Assembly: GCF_014196495.1 (NCBI RefSeq)
Contig: NZ_JACIDT010000011.1
Coordinates: forward strand, 93,046-157,045
DNA from: Sphingobium jiangsuense
GTDB lineage: Bacteria; Pseudomonadota; Alphaproteobacteria; Sphingomonadales; Sphingomonadaceae
DNA length: 64,000 nucleotides
Reading direction: 5' to 3'
Below are positions 49,576-57,060 of the stretch, in pieces; position 1 is the first letter of the stretch, and each line of letters opens with the position of its first letter. Both the position numbers and the translations under genes were made by a program. Under the pieces are notes generated by a model that ran no database searches, was not told the origin of the DNA, and worked only from the letters and a program-made list of their open reading frames with translations.

Positions 49576-51791
49576 AGAAGGCGTTTCGTTTTAAAAGGAT
49601 AATGACCCTCCTGCTGGCCCCCGCCGCCCTCTGCGGCTGCTCGCTGGCGGGCGGGGGGCAGGCGGGCGACGCGGGCGCGGGCGACGACTGGCCCTATCGC
49701 GGCGGCGACGTACAGGGCAGCCATTTTTCGCGCCTGACCGATATCGACAAGGGCAATGTCGGCAGGCTCGGCCTCGCCTGGTCCCATGACCTCGGCACCA
49801 ATCGGGTGCAGGAGGCGACGCCGATCGTCGTCGACGGCGTGATGTACACCAGCGGCAATCTCGGCCGCGTCTACGCGCTCGACGCCGCGACCGGCGCGCC
49901 GCTCTGGACCTTCGAGCCGGAGGTCGACATGCAGGCCAACCGCGCCGCCTGCTGCGACCAGGCGAACCGGGGCGTCGCCGTCAGCCGGGGCAAGGTGCTG
50001 GTCGGCACGCTCGACGGCTGGCTCTATGCGCTCGACGCGAAGACCGGCAAGGTCGCGTGGAAGGCGGACACGATCACCGATCGCACGCGCGGCTACACCA
50101 TCACCGGCGCGCCGGAGGTGGCGGGCGACGTGGTGGTGATCGGCAATGCCGGGGCGGAATATGACGTGCGCGGCTATGTGACCGCCTATCGCCTGTCCGA
50201 CGGTGGGCAGGCGTGGCGCTTCTTCACCGTGCCCCGCGACCCGAAGCTCGGCCCGCAGGAAACGCCGGAACTGGAGCAGGCGGTCGGGACATGGGATGCG
50301 AACAGCCGATGGGACATCGGCGGCGGCGGATCGGTGTGGGATGCGATCAATTACGACCCGCGCTTCGGCACCGTCTATATCGGCGTCGGCAATGGCGGCC
50401 CCTATTCGGTCGGCACCCGCTCGCCCGGCGGCGGGGACAATCTCTATCTCTCCTCGATCGTCGCGCTCGACGCGAAGACGGGGCGGATGAAATGGCATTA
50501 TCAGGAAACGCCGCAGGACGGGTGGGACTATACCGCGACCCAGCCGATGGTGCTGGCCGATATCGAGGTCGACGGCGCCCGCCGCCCGGTGATCCTGCAC
50601 GCGCCGAAGAACGGCTTCCTCTTCGTGATCGACCGCGAAACCGGCAAGCCGCTGCGCATCAACCCGCTGGTGCGGACGAGCTGGACCGACGGCTATGACC
50701 TGAAGACCGGCCGCCCCCGCATGAATCCCAAGGGCTCCGACTATTGGAACGACGGGCCGAAGATCGTCTTTCCCGGCTCGCCCGGCGCGCGCAACTGGTA
50801 TCCGCCCGCCTATGATCCGGGCCGCAACCTCTATTATGCGGCGGTGCTGGACATGGGCAATCTGATGTTCGTGCCGCCGTCGGACGGCACGCCCGACACG
50901 CGGCGGCCCAAGGCGCTCAACATCCGTACCAGCCTCATCTTCACGCCGGATCTGGAGGCCGCGCTGCCGACCCTGCCGCCGCCGGTGCAGGAGCAGGTGA
51001 AGAAACTGCGCGAATGGCAATGGGTGAAGGAAAAGCCCTACAGCTCCGAAATCCGGGCGATCGATCCGCTGACCGGCAAGGCGCGCTGGTCGGTTTCGGC
51101 CGAGGGCTGGCAGGACCGGATGGGGATGCTGGCGACGCAATCGGGCCTGCTGTTCCACGGCACCATCGGCGGCAAGCTGGTCGTGCGCGATGCCGACAAC
51201 GGCAAGCTGCTGAAGGAAATCGACACCGGCAGCTCGATCATGGCCGCGCCGATGACCTATCGCGTCAAGGGCGTGCAATATGTGGCGGTCGCGACCGGCT
51301 TCGGCGGCGGCGGCTGGGCCTATGTGCCGCGCTATTCGGCGGCCTATAGCCATGGCAACGCCAACCGCATCCTCGTCTTCCGCCTCGACGGCGGACCGGT
51401 GGCGAAGCCCGACCCGCTGCCGCCGCTGGAGGTCGCCGCTGCCCCGCCGCCGCCGCTGCCGGGCGCCACCCCGGCGACGATCGCGAAGGGGCAGGGGCTG
51501 TTCTTCGCCAATTGCGCGATCTGCCATGCGAACCAGTTGCGCTCGGCCACGCCCGACCTGCGGCGGATGGAGCCGGGCACGCATCAGGCATTCCGCCAGA
51601 TCGTGCTGGAAGGGCTGCTGCTGCCCAACGGCATGCCGCGCTGGGACGACCTGCTCTCTCCCGCCGACGCCGATGCGATCCACGCCTGGCTGATCGACGA
51701 GCAGGGCAGACTGCGCGCGCGCGAACTGAAGCTCAAGGCCGAGGGCAAGCCGCTCGATGCGCCCAGCCTCGCCATATTGTCCAATTTCTGA
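49572..51791 (+). CDS. PQQ-dependent alcohol dehydrogenase with C-terminal cytochrome c
   Basis: A 739-residue quinohaemoprotein. The start is GTG 49572 (GTGA overlap with the previous stop), giving a basic signal peptide and a Cys23 lipobox-like LCGC; ATG 49602 is the alternative. The beta-propeller has the vicinal cysteines RAACCDQANRGVA, WYPPAYDPGRNLYY and repeated LDAKTGK blades. A proline-rich linker leads to a cytochrome c domain with CAICH and a methionine in LLPNGMPRWDD. It should oxidise an alcohol or aldehyde in the periplasm and pass electrons to a cytochrome. PQQ synthesis genes are not in the window. Confidence 0.88.
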   Translation: MKKAFRFKRIMTLLLAPAALCGCSLAGGGQAGDAGAGDDWPYRGGDVQGSHFSRLTDIDKGNVGRLGLAWSHDLGTNRVQEATPIVVDGVMYTSGNLGRVYALDAATGAPLWTFEPEVDMQANRAACCDQANRGVAVSRGKVLVGTLDGWLYALDAKTGKVAWKADTITDRTRGYTITGAPEVAGDVVVIGNAGAEYDVRGYVTAYRLSDGGQAWRFFTVPRDPKLGPQETPELEQAVGTWDANSRWDIGGGGSVWDAINYDPRFGTVYIGVGNGGPYSVGTRSPGGGDNLYLSSIVALDAKTGRMKWHYQETPQDGWDYTATQPMVLADIEVDGARRPVILHAPKNGFLFVIDRETGKPLRINPLVRTSWTDGYDLKTGRPRMNPKGSDYWNDGPKIVFPGSPGARNWYPPAYDPGRNLYYAAVLDMGNLMFVPPSDGTPDTRRPKALNIRTSLIFTPDLEAALPTLPPPVQEQVKKLREWQWVKEKPYSSEIRAIDPLTGKARWSVSAEGWQDRMGMLATQSGLLFHGTIGGKLVVRDADNGKLLKEIDTGSSIMAAPMTYRVKGVQYVAVATGFGGGGWAYVPRYSAAYSHGNANRILVFRLDGGPVAKPDPLPPLEVAAAPPPPLPGATPATIAKGQGLFFANCAICHANQLRSATPDLRRMEPGTHQAFRQIVLEGLLLPNGMPRWDDLLSPADADAIHAWLIDEQGRLRARELKLKAEGKPLDAPSLAILSNF

Positions 51792-51807
51792 CCGGGGAAT
51801 CCCTTTA

Positions 51808-53439
51808 ATGCCCGAAATTTCCGATACCCCCGAAACGCCCGACATCATCGTCATCGGCGGCGGGTCCGCCGGGGCCGCCATGGCCGGGCGCCTCGCCGAG
51901 GCGGGCGTGCGCGTCACGCTGGTCGAGGCGGGGCGGACCGACCGCCATTACCGCTCGCGCATTCCGGCGCTCACCAGCGCGGTGGTGCAGAACCCCGATT
52001 TCGACTGGTGCTATCAGGTCGAGCCGGACCCGTCGCTGGGCGGCCGCGCCGACATCTGGCCCGCGGGCAAGCTGCTGGGCGGGGGCAGCGCGCTCAATGG
52101 CATGATGTTCATTCGCGGCCATCGCTGGGATTACGACCATTGGGCGGAGCTGGGCGCGAAAGGCTGGGAGTATCAGTCGGTCCTCCCCTATTTCCGCCGC
52201 ATGGAGGATAATGAGCGCGGCGCCGATGCGTGGCGCGGCACCGGCGGACCGGTCGCGGTTTCCGAAGGGCGCGCGCGCTACCCGATCACCGAAAGCTGGA
52301 TCGAGGCCGCGCAGGCGGCGGGCATCGAGCGCTCGCCCGACCTCAACGGCGAGCGGGCCGAGGGCGTCGATTATGTGCAGGTGTCGCAGCGCGGCGGCCT
52401 GCGCTGCTCGACCGCGCGCGGCTATCTGGAGGGGCGCAAGGGCGGGAATGCGCCACAGATCCTGCTGGAGGCGCAGGTGACGCGCATCCTGATCGAGGAC
52501 GGCAAGGCGACCGGCATCGCCTATCGCCAGGACGGGCAGGACAGGGTGCTGCGCGCGAAGCAGGGCGTGGTGCTGAGCGCGGGGGCGATGAACACGCCAC
52601 GCCTGCTGATGCTCTCCGGCATCGGCCCGGCGGCGCATCTGCGCGACAAGGGCGTGGCGGTGGTGCACGACCTGCCCGGCGTCGGTCGCAACCTTCAGGA
52701 TCATGTCGGCACCCATCTGGTCAACGGCATCAGGGACACGCACACGCTCAACAACGACGCGCACGGGCTGCGCGGGGCGTGGCAGGTGCTGCAATTCGCC
52801 CTGGCGCGCAAGGGCGCGCTGACCACCTCCATCGGCCATGCGCAGGCGTTCGTGCGCGGGCGGCCGGGCCTGCCCGCGCCCAATCTCCAGATCAGCTTCG
52901 CCGCCTTCGCCTTCGATTTCGACGAGCGGGGCCGGCTGGTGCTGCGCAACGATGCCGCCGTCTCGACGCTGATCGGGCTGATGCGGCCGGGCCATCGCGG
53001 CCATATCGAGCTGCGCTCCAACGATCCGTTCGCGCCGCCCGCCATCTTCCACCAGCAGCTCTCGCACGAGGAGGATGTCGAGCAGATCGTCGAGGGCATC
53101 GGCATCGCGCGCGGCATCATGGCGCAATCGCCGATCGCCCGCTTCGTCAAGAGCGAGGTGCGCCCCGGCGCGGCCCTCTCCACGCCGGAGCAGCTGCGCG
53201 ACTATGTGCGGATGGCGTCGATTCCGCTCTATCATCCGGTCGGCACCGCGAAGATCGGCGGCGCGGACGATCCGATGGCGGTGGTCGATCCCGACCTCAA
53301 GGTTATCGGCCTCGACGGGCTGTGGGTGGCGGACGCCTCCGTCATGCCCAGCCTGCCGCAGGGCAACACCAATGCGACCGCGATCATGATCGGCGACAAG
53401 GGCGCCGACCATGTGCTGAAAGCCCTTCGCCGCAATTGA
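51808..53439 (+). CDS. GMC-family FAD alcohol oxidoreductase
   Basis: A 543-residue glucose-methanol-choline oxidoreductase. IIVIGGGSAGAAMAGRLAEA is the FAD loop, LLGGGSALNGMMFIRGHRWD is GMC signature 1, SAGAMNTPRLLMLSGIG is signature 2, and the catalytic histidines lie in YHPVGTAKIG and PQGNTNATA. It starts 17 bp after the PQQ dehydrogenase. In Sphingobium SYK-6 the GMC enzymes PhcC and PhcD oxidise the side-chain alcohol of dehydrodiconiferyl alcohol; a related oxidation is plausible here, but simple alcohols or choline-like substrates cannot be excluded. Confidence 0.87.
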   Translation: MPEISDTPETPDIIVIGGGSAGAAMAGRLAEAGVRVTLVEAGRTDRHYRSRIPALTSAVVQNPDFDWCYQVEPDPSLGGRADIWPAGKLLGGGSALNGMMFIRGHRWDYDHWAELGAKGWEYQSVLPYFRRMEDNERGADAWRGTGGPVAVSEGRARYPITESWIEAAQAAGIERSPDLNGERAEGVDYVQVSQRGGLRCSTARGYLEGRKGGNAPQILLEAQVTRILIEDGKATGIAYRQDGQDRVLRAKQGVVLSAGAMNTPRLLMLSGIGPAAHLRDKGVAVVHDLPGVGRNLQDHVGTHLVNGIRDTHTLNNDAHGLRGAWQVLQFALARKGALTTSIGHAQAFVRGRPGLPAPNLQISFAAFAFDFDERGRLVLRNDAAVSTLIGLMRPGHRGHIELRSNDPFAPPAIFHQQLSHEEDVEQIVEGIGIARGIMAQSPIARFVKSEVRPGAALSTPEQLRDYVRMASIPLYHPVGTAKIGGADDPMAVVDPDLKVIGLDGLWVADASVMPSLPQGNTNATAIMIGDKGADHVLKALRRN

Positions 53440-53456
53440 GCCATGCGGTCGAAGGG

Positions 53457-53492
53457 CGGGGGCGGGTCTCAGGTTCCACAGGCCCGCCCCCG
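53457..53492. terminator. Hairpin between convergent GMC and Rieske genes
   Basis: A perfect 10-bp GC stem (53457-53466 with 53483-53492) and a 16-nt loop. There is no T-run, but it is the only structure in the 60-bp gap between convergent stops. Confidence 0.45.
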
Positions 53493-53499
53493 ATCCGCC

Positions 53500-54546
53500 T
53501 CAGGCGGGCGCGCGTTCGGCGTCCATCATCTGTTGCAGCATCCGTCGCCCCTCGACGGCGTTGCGGTCGCTCCTGAGCAGCAGCTCCTCCGGGTTTTCGC
53601 CGACGATCGCCAGCATCTTCTCGATCTCCTCGGTGGCGAACTTGTCCTCGGCGATGACGGGGCGCAGATAGGCGTCCATCCGGTCCAGCCCGGCCTCGTC
53701 CTCCGCCGCCATCGCGAAGAAATAATGGCAGCTGGTCGGCGTTTCCGGCGTCACCGCATGATAGACGCGGCTGCGGTTGAGCTGCTCGCCCCCGCGTACC
53801 GGGTTGCTGCGCGATACCGCCATGTCGCCGATGCCGGCGTGAAAGCCGGGCAGGTAGAAATCCATGCCGACCACCCGGTCGATCCGCTCGATATCCTCGC
53901 CATGGAAGGTCCGCACCACCGGCGGCGGCGCGGCGTCGCGGATGTGGCGGCGGCTGCGCAGCACGCCCGGCTCGCGTGTCAGCTCCTCCGGCACCGACGC
54001 ATTGTCCTCGGTGCCGATGCTGGACGCATGCAGATAGGCGAGATGGGTGAGGTCGAGCAGATTGTCGTTGAGCAGCTGATAGCGGCCCTTCACATGCTCG
54101 GAATAGAAGGGCCGCAGGATCATGCCGCCGCCGTCCGCGCCGATTTCCGCGAGGTCGGGCAGCAGCGCGGGGTCGGCGCGGTCGGGCTCGCCCATCCAGA
54201 TGAACATCCATATCCCATGCTCGACCAGCGGATAGGTGGGGATGCGGTAGCTGCGCGGCACATGGGCCTGCGACGGCACCTTCGTGCACTGGCCGTCCGG
54301 GCCGAAGGCGATGCCGTGATAGCCGCATTCGATGCTGTCGCCCTTCAGGCAGCTTTCACCCAGCGGATAATGACGGTGGGGGCAGCGCCCGCCCACGGCG
54401 ACGGCGGTGCCGTCCTGCTTGCGGTAGAGCACCACCGGCTGGCCGAGGATCGTGCGCGCCAGCAGATCGCGCGTCACGTCCCGCGCGAAGGCGGCCACAT
54501 ACCAGCCGTTGCGCACCGCGAACGACCCCTGGGTGAATGGATACAT
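53500..54546 (-). CDS. Rieske non-heme iron oxygenase, alpha subunit (VanA type)
   Basis: A 348-residue oxygenase: Rieske ligands C55, H57, C74 and H77; mononuclear iron ligands D165, H168 and H173 (DLTHLAYLH). The reading frame is open for another 757 codons upstream, but GGAG lies about 9 bp before the ATG at 54546 and the protein then has exactly the family length; the extension is antisense to other genes. It is divergent from a TetR gene with a perfect palindrome between them. The likely role is an O-demethylation or ring hydroxylation; no reductase partner is present. Confidence 0.9.
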   Translation of the reverse strand: MYPFTQGSFAVRNGWYVAAFARDVTRDLLARTILGQPVVLYRKQDGTAVAVGGRCPHRHYPLGESCLKGDSIECGYHGIAFGPDGQCTKVPSQAHVPRSYRIPTYPLVEHGIWMFIWMGEPDRADPALLPDLAEIGADGGGMILRPFYSEHVKGRYQLLNDNLLDLTHLAYLHASSIGTEDNASVPEELTREPGVLRSRRHIRDAAPPPVVRTFHGEDIERIDRVVGMDFYLPGFHAGIGDMAVSRSNPVRGGEQLNRSRVYHAVTPETPTSCHYFFAMAAEDEAGLDRMDAYLRPVIAEDKFATEEIEKMLAIVGENPEELLLRSDRNAVEGRRMLQQMMDAERAPA

Positions 54547-54576
54547 CGATTCGTCTCCTCTCTTCTTCCGCAGAAA

Positions 54577-54589
54577 CTTACACTGTAAG
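54577..54589. promoter_or_regulatory. TetR-type operator CTTACACTGTAAG
   Basis: A perfect 6+1+6 palindrome midway between the divergent Rieske and TetR genes (31 bp and 57 bp from the starts). It differs from the TAAC-N4-GTTA sites and is probably the operator of the adjacent TetR protein. Confidence 0.65.
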
Positions 54590-54645
54590 CTTTTTGATGC
54601 AAGAGGGGCTGGAAACATCGCCGCCGCCTTGCGACAAGGGGCGCC

Positions 54646-55197
54646 ATGAAACTGAATCGGGAGATGATCGTCGCGGAGGCCATCGCCATCCTGCGCGAGG
54701 AAGGGCTGGAGGCGGTGTCGCTGCGCCGCGTCGCCGCCCGGCTGGATGCGAAGGCGCCGTCGCTGGCCCGCCATGTCGGCGACAAGCAGATGCTGCTCGC
54801 TTTGATGTCCAACCGCCTGTTCCGCGACGCGCTGGAAGCCGTGCCGGACGGGGCGGACTGGCGGCGCTGGATGCTCGACTTCGGCCGGGCGCTCTGGCGC
54901 AAGCAGCGGGAAACGCGCGATATCGCGAAGCTGATCGCCTATGCGCCGCCGCAGGAGGAGGTGCAGGACAGCACCGTCGCCTCCCTGACGGAGCGGCTGG
55001 CGGCGATGGGGCTGCCGGTCGATCGCGGCATGATCGTGCAGTCGGCGGTGCAGGCGCTGGTGACCGGCTGGACGGGGTTCGTCACCGGCCCCAAGGGCGC
55101 GGCGATCGAGGCGCTGATTCCGGTCGAACAGGCGGTGGAGGCCAGCCTCGCCGCGATGGTGGATGGCTTTGTGCGGGAGATGGAACCTCCCGGCTAA
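54646..55197 (+). CDS. TetR-family regulator
   Basis: A 183-residue regulator. The N-terminal helix-turn-helix region runs from NREMIVAEAIAILREEGLEA through VSLRRVAARLDAKAPSLARH, where TetR of the classic type has Y-x-H after the recognition helix. The C-terminal domain is helical (about 130 residues). It probably controls the divergent Rieske gene through CTTACACTGTAAG. Whether it also acts at the TAAC-N4-GTTA sites is open; the two sequences differ. The ligand is unknown. Confidence 0.85.
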   Translation: MKLNREMIVAEAIAILREEGLEAVSLRRVAARLDAKAPSLARHVGDKQMLLALMSNRLFRDALEAVPDGADWRRWMLDFGRALWRKQRETRDIAKLIAYAPPQEEVQDSTVASLTERLAAMGLPVDRGMIVQSAVQALVTGWTGFVTGPKGAAIEALIPVEQAVEASLAAMVDGFVREMEPPG

Positions 55198-55260
55198 ACC
55201 CGATTGCGACATTTCCGCCGCACTTTCCGGCAAATGACGCTCCTTTTCCGCATCGGCCTC

Positions 55261-55289
55261 TTGGCAATAACAATAACGATTGTTACTAT
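55261..55289 (+). promoter_or_regulatory. Promoter with TAACGATTGTTA site
   Basis: TTGGCA (55261-55266), 17 bp, TACTAT (55284-55289) lead to the stilbene-dioxygenase-like gene. TAACGATTGTTA (55274-55285) fills the second half of the spacer and enters the -10; it is palindromic but for one base pair. Confidence 0.65.
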
Positions 55290-55320
55290 TGCGGCCAATG
55301 AATGAGGAGAGGAGCGAGAA

Positions 55321-56805
55321 ATGCCCAATTTCCCCCGGACCATTCACTTCACCGGCCTCAATACGCCGGTGGGCATCGAATGGTCCGCGCGCAATCTGGA
55401 TGTCGTCGGCGAAATTCCGGCGGAGATAGACGGCGCCTTTTTCCGCGCCGTGCCCGATCCCGCGCATGCGCCGATGTTCGATGACGACATCGTCCTGTCC
55501 GGCGACGGCATGGTCGCCAAATTCTCGATCCACGGCGGCACGGTCGATTATGCGATCCGCTATGTCGAGACGGAGCGCTACCGGCTGGAGAAGGAGGCGC
55601 GCCGCGCGCTGTTCGGCCAATATCGCAACCCGTTCACCGACGATCCCGCCGTCGCGGGCAAGGATCGCACCGTCGCCAACACCACGCCGGTCTGGCACGG
55701 CGGCCGCCTGTTCATGACCAAGGAGGACGGCCTCGCCTATGAGATCGACCCCGAAACGCTCGAAACCATCGGGCGGTGGGATTATTATGGCGCGCTGAAA
55801 TCCGAAACCTTCACCGCCCATCCGCGCGTCGACCCGGAGACTGGGGAGATGTTCTTCTTCGGCTATGAGGCGGGGGGCCTCGCCACCACCGACGTCGCCT
55901 ATTGCATCGCCGACCGGAACGGCAATCTGGTGTCGGAGCAATGGTTCCGGCAGCCCTATTGCTCGACCATCCACGATTTCGCGATCACCGAGCATTATGC
56001 GCTGTTCCCGATCTTCCCGACCACCGCCGATCTCGACCGGCTGAAGGCGGGCGGACCGCACTGGGCGCATCAGCAGGATCTGGAAAGCTGGGTCGGCATC
56101 ATGCCGCGCTACGGCAAGGTCGAGGAGATGCGCTGGTTCAAGGGGCCGAAGGGCGTTTCCGCCTTCCATCTGGTCAACGCCTATGATGACGGCGATTTCA
56201 TCCATCTCGACCTCTGCCTGTCCGACACCAACGCCTTCGGTTTCATGCGCGAGGCGGGCGGTGTGCAGCGCGCGCAACAGGAGATACAGGGCGGCCTCAC
56301 CCGCTGGACTTTCGACATGTCGAAGGAAGGGGAGAGCTTCGAGTCGCGCATTATCGGCCCGCCGGGCGACATGCCGCGCCTGCGCGACGCCGATCAGGGG
56401 CGCGCCTATCGCGCCGCCTGGTATCTGTCGATGAACCCGCAGGGCGGGCCGCCGCTGCCGGGCGGGCCGGTCGGCGTGGCGTTCAACGCGCTCTTCCGGG
56501 TCGAGCCGGGCAATGGCCGGCTCGACATGATGGCGCTGGAGCCGGAGATGGCGATCAACGAGCCGGTGCATGTCCCCTCCTCCGCGCCGGACCATGACGG
56601 CTGGCTGCTCGCCATGGTCGATCGCCGCGCGGGCGAGGATGGCTTTCGCTCCGAACTCTGGGTGGTGGAGGCGGGCGACATCGGCAAGGGGCCGATCGCC
56701 CGCGTGCCGATGCCGCTGCCGATGCGGGCGCAGGTCCATGGCGCGTGGGTTTCCGCCGACCAGCTGGCCCGCGCCCGCGCACGGCAAAAAGAAGTCGCGG
56801 CCTGA
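55321..56805 (+). CDS. Lignostilbene-type carotenoid cleavage oxygenase
   Basis: A 494-residue seven-bladed propeller enzyme. The four iron-binding histidines appear as H167 (TAHPRVD), H218 (STIHDF), H283 (AFHLVN) and H473 (QVHGAW). Tyr101 (GQYRNPF) and Lys134 (MTKEDG) are at the very positions that bind the 4-hydroxyl group of the substrate in the lignostilbene dioxygenase LsdA (Tyr101, Lys134); the third known residue, Phe59, is Leu here. This supports cleavage of the central double bond of a 4-hydroxystilbene to two aldehydes rather than a carotenoid. GGAGAGG precedes the ATG. Its promoter carries a TAAC-N4-GTTA site. Confidence 0.87.
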   Translation: MPNFPRTIHFTGLNTPVGIEWSARNLDVVGEIPAEIDGAFFRAVPDPAHAPMFDDDIVLSGDGMVAKFSIHGGTVDYAIRYVETERYRLEKEARRALFGQYRNPFTDDPAVAGKDRTVANTTPVWHGGRLFMTKEDGLAYEIDPETLETIGRWDYYGALKSETFTAHPRVDPETGEMFFFGYEAGGLATTDVAYCIADRNGNLVSEQWFRQPYCSTIHDFAITEHYALFPIFPTTADLDRLKAGGPHWAHQQDLESWVGIMPRYGKVEEMRWFKGPKGVSAFHLVNAYDDGDFIHLDLCLSDTNAFGFMREAGGVQRAQQEIQGGLTRWTFDMSKEGESFESRIIGPPGDMPRLRDADQGRAYRAAWYLSMNPQGGPPLPGGPVGVAFNALFRVEPGNGRLDMMALEPEMAINEPVHVPSSAPDHDGWLLAMVDRRAGEDGFRSELWVVEAGDIGKGPIARVPMPLPMRAQVHGAWVSADQLARARARQKEVAA

Positions 56806-56826
56806 TCGATGATGCATCGAGACGGC

Positions 56827-56850
56827 TTGACACAGTTGTAACGATCGTTA
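56827..56850 (+). promoter_or_regulatory. Promoter with TAACGATCGTTA palindrome
   Basis: TTGACA (56827-56832), 16 bp, TAGGAT (56849-56854) is a fair promoter for the third TonB receptor about 210 bp downstream. The perfect palindrome TAACGATCGTTA (56839-56850) fills the spacer. The long 5' leader (about 200 nt) contains an open frame from 56882 but no recognised RNA element. Confidence 0.65.
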
Positions 56851-57060
56851 GGATCGAAGGGAGAAGAGGGCGCCGTCAACCATGGCGTCCTCCTCCAAAG
56901 ACAAGGGCTCGACGGGAGCCGCTATCAGGCCATTTCGGCTGAACGGAGAGGGGCCGGGGGTATCCTCCTGTCCCAGGATCGGGGGTCTTGCGAAGCGGTT
57001 CGCAAGGCATGGGTCCGCTCGTTCCGCGCAGCCCGTTTCGTGGTGGGAGGATAAGATACA

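Noticed and set aside
53500..56817. A 1105-codon open frame on the reverse strand
   Set aside because: Only the part up to 54546 is a gene (Rieske oxygenase with its own ribosome site and family length). The upstream 757 codons are antisense to the TetR and carotenoid-oxygenase genes and show arginine/histidine/glutamine-rich low-complexity protein.
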